DNA of 34,544 nt from contig JBJEIR010000158.1 in NCBI GenBank assembly GCA_051877215.1, positions 1 to 34,544 of the forward strand, given 5' to 3'. Position numbers and translations under genes: made by a program. Of the stretch, positions 9,100 through 16,731 are shown piece after piece. Below the pieces are notes generated by a model, which worked only from the letters and a program-made list of their open reading frames with translations, ran no database searches and was not told where the DNA came from. Each line of letters begins with the position of its first letter. Position 1 is the first letter of the stretch. This DNA is from RGIG1959 sp051877215. Its GTDB lineage: Bacteria; Bacillota; Clostridia; Oscillospirales; Acutalibacteraceae.

Positions 9100-9220
9100 A
9101 ACGATCAGGCGGAATGTTTGAAAAATGATGACCGGGCTGTTTGATGCAAACTGCTTGCGGGCGGATTGATTGACAGCTCAGATTGACTGACAGCTATCAT
9201 AAAGAAAGGATGGAGGAACT

Positions 9221-9727
9221 ATGAACGCGTCAATTTCTTTGGCAGAACTGATTTTGTCTCTTCAGACACTTTTGTCTGAAATGCTGCTGCTGTATATTCC
9301 GATGCTTGTGGCGGAGATAGCTTTGGCTGTCATTCTCGGCTTTTGTGTCTATTATCATGCACGCAGCCTCGGCAACCGAAAAGCGGCTATGTGGGGTATT
9401 CTTTCGGGATTGTTCTCTTTGGCGGCGCTCGTCTATTTGATTGTACAAATTGCCTCTAAACCGAAGCCGCTCTATTGTGCTCGCTGCGGCTGCCCGGTAA
9501 CGGCGTCCGACGCCTGTTGTCCGCAGTGCGGTGCGCCGCTTTGTCCGACGGCGGATGCGATTGACGGTGAAACAGTCGTCCGCTTAAAAAGGCGCTCCCG
9601 TATATTGCTGATCGTTTGGATTGTGCTGTATGTTGCCATGCTGATACTGTCTTTTGTGATTTTGAACCGTTCTTTGAACAGTATGTTCGAACTGTTCACT
9701 ACGCTCGTACAGCGAGCGGGCTTGTAA
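9221..9727 (+). CDS. Small membrane protein with internal zinc ribbon
   Basis: A 168-residue protein of unknown function. Hydrophobic segments lie at about 20-47, 56-76 and 126-150. Between the second and third is a zinc-ribbon-like stretch YCARCGCPV...CCPQCGAPL (about 86-110) with C-x2-C ... C-x2-C knuckles. This resembles zinc_ribbon_2-type modules often fused to bacterial membrane proteins. SD TGGAGG (9211-9216) supports the ATG. It is followed by a strong terminator, and it is separated from the cyclase gene by 121 bases. That gap holds a short near-repeat (GATTGACAGCTCA and GATTGACTGACAGCT) but no convincing promoter. No function is proposed. Confidence 0.7.
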   Translation: MNASISLAELILSLQTLLSEMLLLYIPMLVAEIALAVILGFCVYYHARSLGNRKAAMWGILSGLFSLAALVYLIVQIASKPKPLYCARCGCPVTASDACCPQCGAPLCPTADAIDGETVVRLKRRSRILLIVWIVLYVAMLILSFVILNRSLNSMFELFTTLVQRAGL

Positions 9728-9735
9728 ACCGAATC

Positions 9736-9790
9736 AAAAAAATCCGCTGTGTATCGCTCCTTTTTAAAGGACATACACAGCGGATTTTTA
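9736..9790. terminator. Bidirectional intrinsic terminator
   Basis: A perfect 14-bp stem, AATCCGCTGTGTAT (9741-9754) with its complement at 9773-9786. The loop can pair further (TCCTTT/AAAGGA). A T-run follows on the plus strand and an A-run precedes it, so it can stop both the zinc-ribbon gene (+) and nrdR (-). Confidence 0.9.
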
Positions 9791-9824
9791 TATGTCTGAA
9801 TGAATATTCACATCGGCAAAAGCG

Positions 9825-10313
9825 TTACTTGTCTGACGAGGATTGGTCGTTTTTGGGCGTGGCGGCATCCAGCATCTTGGAGATGGTCTCCTGAAAGCTG
9901 TTGATGTCGGTGAACTGGCGGTAAACAGAAGCAAAGCGCACATAAGCGATTGCATCAATATCCTGTAAGGCTTCCATCGCATATTCGCCGATAACCTGTG
10001 CCGTCACTTCGCGGTCAAGGGAATTTTGAATTTTGGCTTCAATCCCGTCAACCGCTTTTTCGAGGACCTCCAGAGAAACGGGGCGCTTTTCACAGGCGCG
10101 CAGCAAGCCGTTAAACAGCTTTTGGCGGTCAAAGACTTCGCGCGACTTGTCGCGCTTGACGACAATAATCGGCATACTTTCGACGATTTCATAGGTGGTA
10201 AAGCGCTTGCCGCATTGCAGGCATTCGCGGCGTCGGCGGATACGGGCGTTTTCGTCGGTGGGACGGGAATCAATGACCTTGCTTTCGATATATCCGCAAA
10301 ACGGGCATTTCAT
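9825..10313 (-). CDS. nrdR: Transcriptional repressor NrdR
   Basis: NrdR is the nucleotide-sensing repressor of ribonucleotide reductase operons. The 162-residue protein opens with the zinc ribbon CPFC ... CLQC (C3, C6, C31, C34) and the conserved segment SKVIDSRPTDENARIRRRREC. An ATP-cone domain follows (PIIVVKRDKSREVF, FNGLLRACEKRPV, and AYVRFASVYRQF near residue 135). Length and order are canonical. SD AAGGAAG lies just upstream of the ATG on the minus strand. No ribonucleotide reductase gene is nearby. It is monocistronic, ending at the shared bidirectional terminator. Confidence 0.97.
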   Translation of the reverse strand: MKCPFCGYIESKVIDSRPTDENARIRRRRECLQCGKRFTTYEIVESMPIIVVKRDKSREVFDRQKLFNGLLRACEKRPVSLEVLEKAVDGIEAKIQNSLDREVTAQVIGEYAMEALQDIDAIAYVRFASVYRQFTDINSFQETISKMLDAATPKNDQSSSDK

Positions 10314-10355
10314 GCGGCGTCACTTCCTTTTTATAGATTGTAAAGCGTCAAAAGA

Positions 10356-10384
10356 AGAATACCATATCCTGTAAAAAAAAGCAA
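10356..10384 (-). promoter_or_regulatory. Candidate promoter for nrdR
   Basis: On the minus strand TTGCTT (10384-10379) and TATTCT (10361-10356) are 17 bases apart, about 40 bases upstream of the nrdR start. Match to consensus is moderate. The region also carries a short AAAGC/GCTTT stem with a U-run that may end the upstream isomerase transcript. Confidence 0.4.
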
Positions 10385-10438
10385 GCGCTTTTGACGGCTT
10401 TCACAAGATGTAGTGGATGGCTGCAAAAGTCTTTGCCA

Positions 10439-11224
10439 TCAGGAAACGGGAAGCAGAGCCTTCAGCGCCGCCGCGGCGTTTGCGAGCTGTGCAATATCGT
10501 CAAAATTCCGACGGTACAGCTCGATGATGAGCGCGCCGTCAAAGCCGCTGTCCTTCAGCGCACGCAGCACGGCGGAAAAATCCTCATCACCCGTTCCGGG
10601 CGGCAAGCAGTCGTGCCCGCTGTTGTAATCGCTGATATGCACATGGCGGATCGCGCCGCGCATCGCGTCGATCATATCCGACAAAGCGACGCCGCTGCGG
10701 CGGCACTGCTTGAGGTCGAGGGTGAACTGCGCCTTGTCGCCGAGCAGACGGCGCATCGTTTTGACATAGTCCGGACTGCTTGCGCGAAAACGCACCACAT
10801 TTTCCTGAAGCAGGGTCACGCCGTAGCGCTGTCCCAAATCGTATACCCGTTCAAAGCGTTCGATCGATTGCTCCGCAGGCAAAACGCCCGCCTCGCGGTC
10901 TCCGTGCAGGATCAGATAGTCGGCGCCGAGCGCAGCGGCGGCCTCAAAAAGCGCCGAAAAGACGGACAAGCCGTCCTCAAAGCGCCGCTCATATGCGGAA
11001 AACAGGAGATACGGCTCAAAGGCGGAGGTGTACGGATGCAGCGAACGGATGTGCAGCCCGGCGGCGTTTGCACGCTCCTTTAAGAGAGCCGTGAACGCCG
11101 GGGTAACCTCGCTGTGGGTGTTGACAAAAACCTCTGCCGTATCGACGCCGAGCCCCCCGAGAGCGGTCAGCGCATCTTCGGGCGGGAGGGGGTATAGATT
11201 GGAGGTCGAAATGCCGATCTGCAT
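10439..11224 (-). CDS. Sugar phosphate isomerase/epimerase-like TIM-barrel protein
   Basis: The 261-residue protein is of the xylose-isomerase-like/AP endonuclease 2 TIM-barrel superfamily. It starts IGISTSNLYP and shows GADYLILHGDRE, LLQENV with a metal-ligand Glu, FTLDLKQ, HVHISDYN and a terminal ALIIELYR with another acidic ligand, the typical metal-site positions of this fold. The reaction cannot be deduced. The ATG has SD AAGGAG nine bases away. It lies 93 bases downstream of the ABC ATPase gene with no clear terminator between, so it may be a fourth gene of the T-box-controlled operon. Confidence 0.8.
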   Translation of the reverse strand: MQIGISTSNLYPLPPEDALTALGGLGVDTAEVFVNTHSEVTPAFTALLKERANAAGLHIRSLHPYTSAFEPYLLFSAYERRFEDGLSVFSALFEAAAALGADYLILHGDREAGVLPAEQSIERFERVYDLGQRYGVTLLQENVVRFRASSPDYVKTMRRLLGDKAQFTLDLKQCRRSGVALSDMIDAMRGAIRHVHISDYNSGHDCLPPGTGDEDFSAVLRALKDSGFDGALIIELYRRNFDDIAQLANAAAALKALLPVS

Positions 11225-11317
11225 ATGCGTGAGCTCCTTTTGACAGAATCAGTGTGTGGCTGACGGACAAAAACGGGGAAAGAAGGGGCATCGGCGGACC
11301 GCCGCAGTTTTAAGGGC

Positions 11318-12091
11318 TCAGTTTCCGCATTCAATGCTGATTTCGTTGAATTTGGATAGAATGTCATCGACCTTCAACTGCTTTTTCTGTTCCCCGCGCA
11401 CATCGGTCACGCAGGTGCCCTCGTGCATCATCACAAGGCGGCTGCCGTATTCCACCGCAAAGCGCAGATTGTGGGTGACCATAAGCGTGGTGACGCCTTT
11501 TTCCCGCACCAGCTTGTCGGTCAGACGCATAATGGTTTCGGAGGATTTCGGATCGAGCGCCGCGGTATGCTCGTCGAGAATCAAAAGGCGGATGTCGGTC
11601 ATGTTCGCAATCACAAGGGCAAGCGCCTGTCTCTGCCCGCCCGAGAGCGTGCCGACCTTCACGCCGAGACGGTTTTCCAGTCCCATGCCGCAGTCCTCCA
11701 AAAGCGTGCGGTAATAGTCCTCGCGGTGTCGGTTGACCGCACGGCCGAGACCGTAGCGCTTTTGCTTGTTGTCGGCAAGCGCCATGTTTTCAAGTATGGT
11801 CAGGTTGGCGCAGGAGCCTTTTTGCGGATCCTGAAAGACGCGCCCGATAAATTGGGCGCGGCGGTATTCCTTCCATTTGGTGATGTCGCGGCCGTCGAGC
11901 AGGATGCGTCCCTCGTCAAGAGGAAGCGAGCCGCACAGCAGATTGAGCAGCGTCGTTTTTCCCGATCCGTTTGAGCCGACAATGGCCACAAATTCGCCGT
12001 CTTTTACTTCAAAATCAAAATGATCGAACAGCAGCATCTCATCGACGGTGCCGCGGTTAAAATATTTGACAATTTGTTCAAAGCGGATCAT
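11318..12091 (-). CDS. ABC transporter ATP-binding protein (TrpZ-like)
   Basis: The nucleotide-binding subunit (257 residues) of an importer. Walker A is GSNGSGKT (about 39-46), Q-loop VFQDPQ, signature LSGGQ, Walker B LLILDEHTAALDP, and switch His in VTHNLRFA. The start ATG overlaps the permease stop by four bases (ATGA) and has AAGGAGG just upstream, so it is translationally coupled. With the neighbouring permease and solute-binding lipoprotein it forms the arrangement known from streptococcal TrpXYZ. The Trp assignment rests on the T-box leader, not on this subunit. Confidence 0.9.
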   Translation of the reverse strand: MIRFEQIVKYFNRGTVDEMLLFDHFDFEVKDGEFVAIVGSNGSGKTTLLNLLCGSLPLDEGRILLDGRDITKWKEYRRAQFIGRVFQDPQKGSCANLTILENMALADNKQKRYGLGRAVNRHREDYYRTLLEDCGMGLENRLGVKVGTLSGGQRQALALVIANMTDIRLLILDEHTAALDPKSSETIMRLTDKLVREKGVTTLMVTHNLRFAVEYGSRLVMMHEGTCVTDVRGEQKKQLKVDDILSKFNEISIECGN

Positions 12092-13026
12092 GTGCGCGCC
12101 TCCTTGCCTTTCCCGAGCATTTCGCTGACCACCAGTGCGATGACCAGCAGCATCGCCATCAACAGTTTCAGCAGTTCATTGGGCAGACCGAGATCCAGTG
12201 CAATTTGCAGGCAGGCTTTATAAAGGATGGAGCCGAGAATGACCATGGTCGTGGCCACCCGCAAAAAACGCAGTTTTCCGAAAAGGCTGATGCCGATAAT
12301 CACCGCCGCGAGCCCCAGCACCACCATGCCGGTTCCCATATTCTGATCGGCGGAGGTTTTTTGCTGTGCCAAAACAGAGCCGGCAAGGGCGGCAAAGCCG
12401 TTGCCGAGAGCAAGCCCGATGATTTTGGATACACCGGGGTTGCGGGCGAGCATCGTCACATATTGCTCGTTGCTGCCGGTCGCCCGCAGCAGCAAGCCAG
12501 ATTTGGTTCGCAGATACCAGTCGAGGACAAACTTGCACACGAGCAGCAGCACAAAGGCGACAATGACCTTTCGAATGAGCAGCGTGCCGCCTTCGACCGC
12601 GATGCTCTCCGGAATGAGGCTTGCGGGGAAGGAGCTGAAGATGGTGGCGTTCGGATAGACGGTGGGCATGAACGATACGATGGACAGGCCGCCGGTCCCG
12701 GTCATGGAAATGACGAGGTTGACGGACAGCAGTGCCGTCATCACAAGAATGCCGCACAGCAGCGGACGGATATGCAGCTTGACATGCAAAAAGCCGGTCA
12801 CGCAGCCTGCCGCCGCTCCCGCGCAAAAGGAAACCAGACAGCACAGCCACGGATTCACACCCTGCAAAATCAGGACGGCGGACACCATCGCGCCCAGCGG
12901 AACGGTGCCGTCTACCGAGAGATCGGGGAAGTCGAGAATGCTGTAGGTGATATATACGCCGAGGGCCAAAATGGCATAAATAAAGCCCTCCTCCAGCACG
13001 GTTTTAAACAGTTGTAAGAATTCCAC
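12088..13026 (-). CDS. ABC transporter permease (TrpY-like, BPD_transp_2 family)
   Basis: A 312-residue, highly hydrophobic permease with about 8-10 predicted membrane segments. It has GFIYAILALGVYITY at the N terminus, DFPDLSVDGT soon after, GLLLRATGSNEQYVTMLARNPG (EAA-like cytoplasmic loop, about 180-200) and a glycine-rich GLALGNGFAALAGS stretch. This is the branched-chain/ribose-type permease fold used with PF04392-type binding proteins. The start is GTG at 13026, with only a weak SD. It overlaps the ATPase gene by four bases and follows the binding-protein gene by 131 bases that contain a terminator-like hairpin. Confidence 0.9.
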   Translation of the reverse strand: MEFLQLFKTVLEEGFIYAILALGVYITYSILDFPDLSVDGTVPLGAMVSAVLILQGVNPWLCCLVSFCAGAAAGCVTGFLHVKLHIRPLLCGILVMTALLSVNLVISMTGTGGLSIVSFMPTVYPNATIFSSFPASLIPESIAVEGGTLLIRKVIVAFVLLLVCKFVLDWYLRTKSGLLLRATGSNEQYVTMLARNPGVSKIIGLALGNGFAALAGSVLAQQKTSADQNMGTGMVVLGLAAVIIGISLFGKLRFLRVATTMVILGSILYKACLQIALDLGLPNELLKLLMAMLLVIALVVSEMLGKGKEART

Positions 13027-13046
13027 TTGAGCACCGCTTTCTCAGT

Positions 13047-13090
13047 AAAAAATAACAGACGGCGGCGGAAGACAGATGTCCTCCGCCGTC
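13047..13090 (-). terminator. Terminator-like hairpin inside the ABC operon
   Basis: On the minus strand GACGGCGGAGGAC (13090-13078) pairs, with a 3-base bulge, with GTCTTCCGCCGCCGTC (13073-13058) and is followed by TGTTATTTTTT. It sits between binding-protein and permease genes, so it is likely a partial terminator that lowers expression of the membrane subunits relative to the binding protein. Confidence 0.6.
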
Positions 13091-13157
13091 GCGGTTTACA
13101 GATGGGAAGAAGAACAAACGCCGAAAACAGGAGGCCGGTGATACGGCAAATCCTCTT

Positions 13158-14186
13158 TTATTGGGCGTCGGCCGTGACCGCTTCTGCGTTTGCATAATCC
13201 GCGGGCAGCGAAATGTTCAGTTTGGCAGCCACATCGGGGTTATACACCGGCTGGCTGTCTGCAACCAACTGCACGGGCATGGTCGCCGCGTCCGCACCGC
13301 TGAGCAGCTTTGCCGCCATTTCGCCGGTGGTCTTGCCGAGCGCGACATAGTCGAGTGTTTCGGAAGCAAGGCAGCCGTTCTTGACCTGCTCGACCTCCGA
13401 GCCGTAAACGGGGATGCCCGCCTCGTTGGCTTTTTCGAGCAGTACCTGCAGATTATCGACGACATTGTTGTCGGTGAAGTTGGTGATGCAGTCGACCTTG
13501 GTCACCAAAGAAGCGGCCGCCTGCGCTACATCCGCGGCGCTTTGAATACCGCTGTCGACAATCTCGACATCATAGCTTGCCGCCAGTTCCTTCAGTTTCG
13601 CGAGATGAGAAACCGAGTTTGCTTCGCTGGTGGTGTACAGCACGCCGATCTTTTTGACATTCGGCTGGAAGGCCTTGATCATTTTGAGCTGTCCCTCGAG
13701 ATTGAGCTGGTCGGAGGTGCCGGTGCAGTTGGCGCCGGGGGCGTCAAGCGACTGCACGAGCTGCGCGGCGACGGGATCGGACACCGCGCAAAACAGCACC
13801 GGAATATTTGCGCCCTGCGCCAAACCGAAGGCGGCGGTCGCGGCGGGGGTCGCAATGCCGATGATCAGGTCATAGTTTTTGGAAATCATGTTCTGGGCGA
13901 TAGAGCCGGCCGTTTCGGGCAGCCCTTGTGCGTTTTGGTAATCGACGGTTACGGTTTTTCCGTCCTCATAGCCGGCGGCTTTCAGCCCCTCGATCAGACC
14001 GGTGTAGCAGTTGTCCAGCGAGGGGTGCGTTGCAAATTGAATGATGCCGACGGTGGGGATATCCCCTGCGGCTGTTGTTGTGGAGGTGCCGCTGTTGGCT
14101 GCGGGCGTGCCCGAGCAGGCGGTAAGCGCGGTCGCCGCCAGCACGACGCACAGTACAACGCAAAGCAATTTAACGATTTTTTTCAT
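13158..14186 (-). CDS. ABC transporter substrate-binding lipoprotein (TrpX-like, PF04392)
   Basis: The 342-residue protein has a lipoprotein signal peptide with lipobox LTAC (about 21-24) and a Gly/Ser/Thr-rich tether. Then comes the ABC_sub_bind fold: GIIQFATHPSLDNCYTGLIE, YDLIIGIATPAATAAFGLAQ, PVLFCAVSDPVAAQLV, and a late VDCITNFTDNNVVDNLQVLL. This family captures ligand outside the membrane for the adjacent permease and ATPase. Known members with T-box leaders are predicted tryptophan or tyrosine binders. Here the UGG specifier upstream favours Trp. The ATG has AAGGAG upstream on the minus strand and lies 149 bases after the T-box terminator. Confidence 0.9.
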   Translation of the reverse strand: MKKIVKLLCVVLCVVLAATALTACSGTPAANSGTSTTTAAGDIPTVGIIQFATHPSLDNCYTGLIEGLKAAGYEDGKTVTVDYQNAQGLPETAGSIAQNMISKNYDLIIGIATPAATAAFGLAQGANIPVLFCAVSDPVAAQLVQSLDAPGANCTGTSDQLNLEGQLKMIKAFQPNVKKIGVLYTTSEANSVSHLAKLKELAASYDVEIVDSGIQSAADVAQAAASLVTKVDCITNFTDNNVVDNLQVLLEKANEAGIPVYGSEVEQVKNGCLASETLDYVALGKTTGEMAAKLLSGADAATMPVQLVADSQPVYNPDVAAKLNISLPADYANAEAVTADAQ

Positions 14187-14334
14187 TATGAATCAAACTC
14201 CTTTTTGTTCTGATTTTGAGATAAAACAGCGTGTATATCGAGCTCTGTTGTAGACTTCATCGCCATCGTGTCAATCCCATAAAATCGTCTCCCGTAAAGC
14301 AGATTTCTTGCGTGAGAATCGGTGAATTTCGGAT

Positions 14335-14610
14335 ATAAAAAAGCTCTTGTCCCCACATAACAGGGACAAGAGCCATCACTCCTGCGGTACCACCCGGCTT
14401 CATCCGTAAAAAACGGATGCTCTCCTTTCGCACACGGAACATCATGCGCGCTTCGCGGATAACGGGTGAAGCTCCCGTCGCCCCTACTGACCGATTGCCG
14501 GTGTTCGGTTTGCCCTCAAAAGTCCATTCTGCGCATCCGCTGCTGCCGCTTTCCACCATCGACGGAAATCCGTAACCTTCGCGGCTCTCTGTAAACACCT
14601 GATGACGCGC
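14335..14610 (-). promoter_or_regulatory. T-box riboswitch, probable Trp (UGG) specifier
   Basis: On the minus strand: AGAGAG (14590-14585) opens stem I; GATGGTGGAAAGCGGC (14560-14545) is the GNUG-like stem I element. GAATGGACTTTTGAGGGC holds the specifier loop with codon UGG at 14526-14524. The T-box core AAGCCGGGTGGTACCGCAGG spans 14400-14381. The terminator stem GGCTCTTGTCCC/GGGACAAGAGC with a U-run ends at about 14335. Uncharged tRNA binding would favour the antiterminator and turn on the importer. The specifier call depends on the alignment of the loop and was not modelled. Confidence 0.92.
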
Positions 14611-14650
14611 ATACTACTCTTTTTCACAGGTTTCTCTTTTTCTGTTTATC

Positions 14651-14679
14651 AGTATATGCCGCCCGAACGCGTTTGTCAA
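14651..14679 (-). promoter_or_regulatory. Strong sigma-A promoter for the T-box/ABC operon
   Basis: Minus-strand TTGACA (14679-14674), 17-base spacer, TATACT (14656-14651): a near-consensus promoter about 60 bases ahead of the T-box stem I. Confidence 0.9.
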
Positions 14680-14741
14680 GCAAATTTTGCGATTTTCACG
14701 AAATCCGGGTTCTTTCTTTTTCTCTATTGCCGATTTAGTCA

Positions 14742-14770
14742 TTGACAAAGCGCCCTCTTTTGCCTATACT
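14742..14770 (+). promoter_or_regulatory. Strong sigma-A promoter for typA
   Basis: TTGACA (14742-14747), 17-base spacer, TATACT (14765-14770), about 87 bases before the typA ATG. It is divergent from the T-box operon promoter and has the same two hexamers. Confidence 0.9.
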
Positions 14771-14856
14771 TGTACTGTTTTGGATATTGTATTCGCATAA
14801 TAGAGCAGGAATAAAGATATCGCAGGAAATACAGAAAAAAGGTCGAGTGAACAGTC

Positions 14857-16683
14857 ATGAGTATCAGAAACAATCTTCGCAATATCGCCATTATCGCCCA
14901 CGTCGATCACGGCAAGACGACGCTTGTGGATCAGCTTTTGCGTCAAAGCGGCGTTTTCCGCGCCAATGAGCAGGTCGCCGAGCGCGTGATGGATTCGAAT
15001 GATCTTGAGCGCGAACGGGGCATTACCATTCTCGCCAAAAACACCGCCATTATGGTGGGGGATACCAAAATCAATATCGTCGACACGCCCGGCCATGCCG
15101 ATTTCGGCGGCGAGGTGGAACGCATCCTGCTGATGGTGGACGGGGTGCTGCTGCTGGTCGATGCGTTTGAAGGGTGCATGCCGCAGACGCGCTTTGTGCT
15201 GAAAAAAGCGCTCGGACTCGGCAAGAAGCCGCTTGTGGTCATCAATAAAATCGACCGCGACGGCGCGCGCCCCGCACAGGTCATCGACGAGCTGCTGGAT
15301 CTGTTTATTGAGCTGGGCGCCAGCGAGGATCAGCTTGATTTTCCGGTGGTTTACGCTTCGGCGCGGGACGGCTATGCCTCTTTGGATCCGAATGTGCGTG
15401 AGGGGAATATGAAGCCGCTCACCGATGCCATTTTAAAATATATTCCCGCGCCCGAGGGCGATCCCGACGGCCCGCTGCAAATTCTGTTTTCCAACATTGA
15501 TTACGACGAGTATACGGGGCGCATCGGCGTCGGGCGCGTCGAGCGCGGCACGGTCAAAAACGGACAGGCGGTCACGCTTTGCCGCACCGACGGAACCACA
15601 GCCGGCGCGCGCATCGGCAAGCTGTATCAGTTTGAAGGGCTGCGCCGCGTGGAGTGCGACACCGCCGCCGTCGGCGATTTGATCGCTGTGAGCGGGATTT
15701 CCGAGCTGAATATCGGCGAAACCGCCTGTGCTCCCGACTGCCCCGAAGCCCTGCCCTTTGTGCGCATCGACGAGCCGACCATATCCATGCTGTTTATGGT
15801 CAACAACAGCCCGTTTGCGGGCAAAGAGGGCAAATATGTCACCTCCCGCAATTTGCGTGACCGCCTCTTTAAAGAGGTGGAGACCAATGTCAGCATGCGG
15901 GTGAGGGAAACGGAGACCACCGATGCGTTTGAGGTGTCGGGGCGCGGCGAGCTGCATCTGTCCATTCTCATCGAGACGATGCGCCGCGAGGGCTTTGAAT
16001 TCGCTGTTTCCAATCCGCGCGTCATCTATAAGCAGGCGGAGGACGGCACGCTGTTGGAGCCGATGGAGCTGTTGATGATTGAGGTGCCGGAGACATATGT
16101 CGGCGCGGTCATGGAAAAGCTCGGCTCCCGCAAGGCCGAAATCGTGAACATGGGTACCCGCGACACGGGCACAAGTCATCTGGAATTTCGCATTCCCGCC
16201 CGCGGGCTGATGGGTTATCGTCAGCAATTCTTGACCGATACCAACGGCAACGGCATTATGAACAGTGTGTTTGACGGATACGATCCGTTTAAAGGAGAGA
16301 TTCCCCAGCGCATGCAGGGCTCGCTTGTATGCTTTGAAACGGGGGAGACGACGAGCTACGGGCTCTTTAATGCGCAGGACAGAGGAGAGCTGTTTGTCGG
16401 CCCCGCCGTGCCGGTTTATGAGGGCATGATCGTGGGACAATCACCGAAAAATGAGGATATCACCGTCAATGTGTGCAAAAAAAAGCATGTCACCAATATG
16501 CGCGCGGCCGGGTCGGATGAAGCGCTGCGCCTGACGCCGCCGACGGTGCTGTCTCTTGAGCAGTCGCTGGAATTTATCAATGACGACGAGCTTGTGGAGG
16601 TCACACCGAAGAGCATTCGCCTGCGCAAGCGCACGCTCTCGCATGAGCAGCGGATGAAGGAGGCGGCGCGGAAAAAGGGCTGA
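14857..16683 (+). CDS. typA: Translational GTPase TypA/BipA
   Basis: A ribosome-associated GTPase of the EF-G family (608 residues) linked to ribosome assembly and stress or cold adaptation. The GTPase domain shows G1 AHVDHGKTT, the RGITI switch I, G3 DTPGHADFGGEVERIL and G4 NKIDR. A beta-barrel domain follows (GRIGVGRVERGTV). The EF-G III/V-like domains contain SGRGELHLSILIETMRREG and the TypA-specific C-terminal region has PARGLMGYRQQFLTDTNG. Length is normal. The Shine-Dalgarno is weak (AAAAAAGGTCGAG). comEC follows after 48 bases, possibly on the same transcript. Confidence 0.97.
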   Translation: MSIRNNLRNIAIIAHVDHGKTTLVDQLLRQSGVFRANEQVAERVMDSNDLERERGITILAKNTAIMVGDTKINIVDTPGHADFGGEVERILLMVDGVLLLVDAFEGCMPQTRFVLKKALGLGKKPLVVINKIDRDGARPAQVIDELLDLFIELGASEDQLDFPVVYASARDGYASLDPNVREGNMKPLTDAILKYIPAPEGDPDGPLQILFSNIDYDEYTGRIGVGRVERGTVKNGQAVTLCRTDGTTAGARIGKLYQFEGLRRVECDTAAVGDLIAVSGISELNIGETACAPDCPEALPFVRIDEPTISMLFMVNNSPFAGKEGKYVTSRNLRDRLFKEVETNVSMRVRETETTDAFEVSGRGELHLSILIETMRREGFEFAVSNPRVIYKQAEDGTLLEPMELLMIEVPETYVGAVMEKLGSRKAEIVNMGTRDTGTSHLEFRIPARGLMGYRQQFLTDTNGNGIMNSVFDGYDPFKGEIPQRMQGSLVCFETGETTSYGLFNAQDRGELFVGPAVPVYEGMIVGQSPKNEDITVNVCKKKHVTNMRAAGSDEALRLTPPTVLSLEQSLEFINDDELVEVTPKSIRLRKRTLSHEQRMKEAARKKG

Positions 16684-16731
16684 TTCCTTTTTCGGCGGGT
16701 GAAAAACAAATAGAAAGAGAGGCTGCTCTGT

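Noticed and set aside
9616..9894. Plus-strand frame spanning the end of the zinc-ribbon gene and nrdR tail
   Set aside because: It runs through a strong bidirectional terminator and overlaps two better genes.
13161..14213. Long plus-strand frame opposite the binding-protein gene
   Set aside because: It is the antisense shadow of a well-supported lipoprotein gene; its translation has no family features.
14257..14598. Minus-strand frame across the T-box region
   Set aside because: The sequence is fully explained as a structured leader RNA; the frame runs through the T-box core and terminator.
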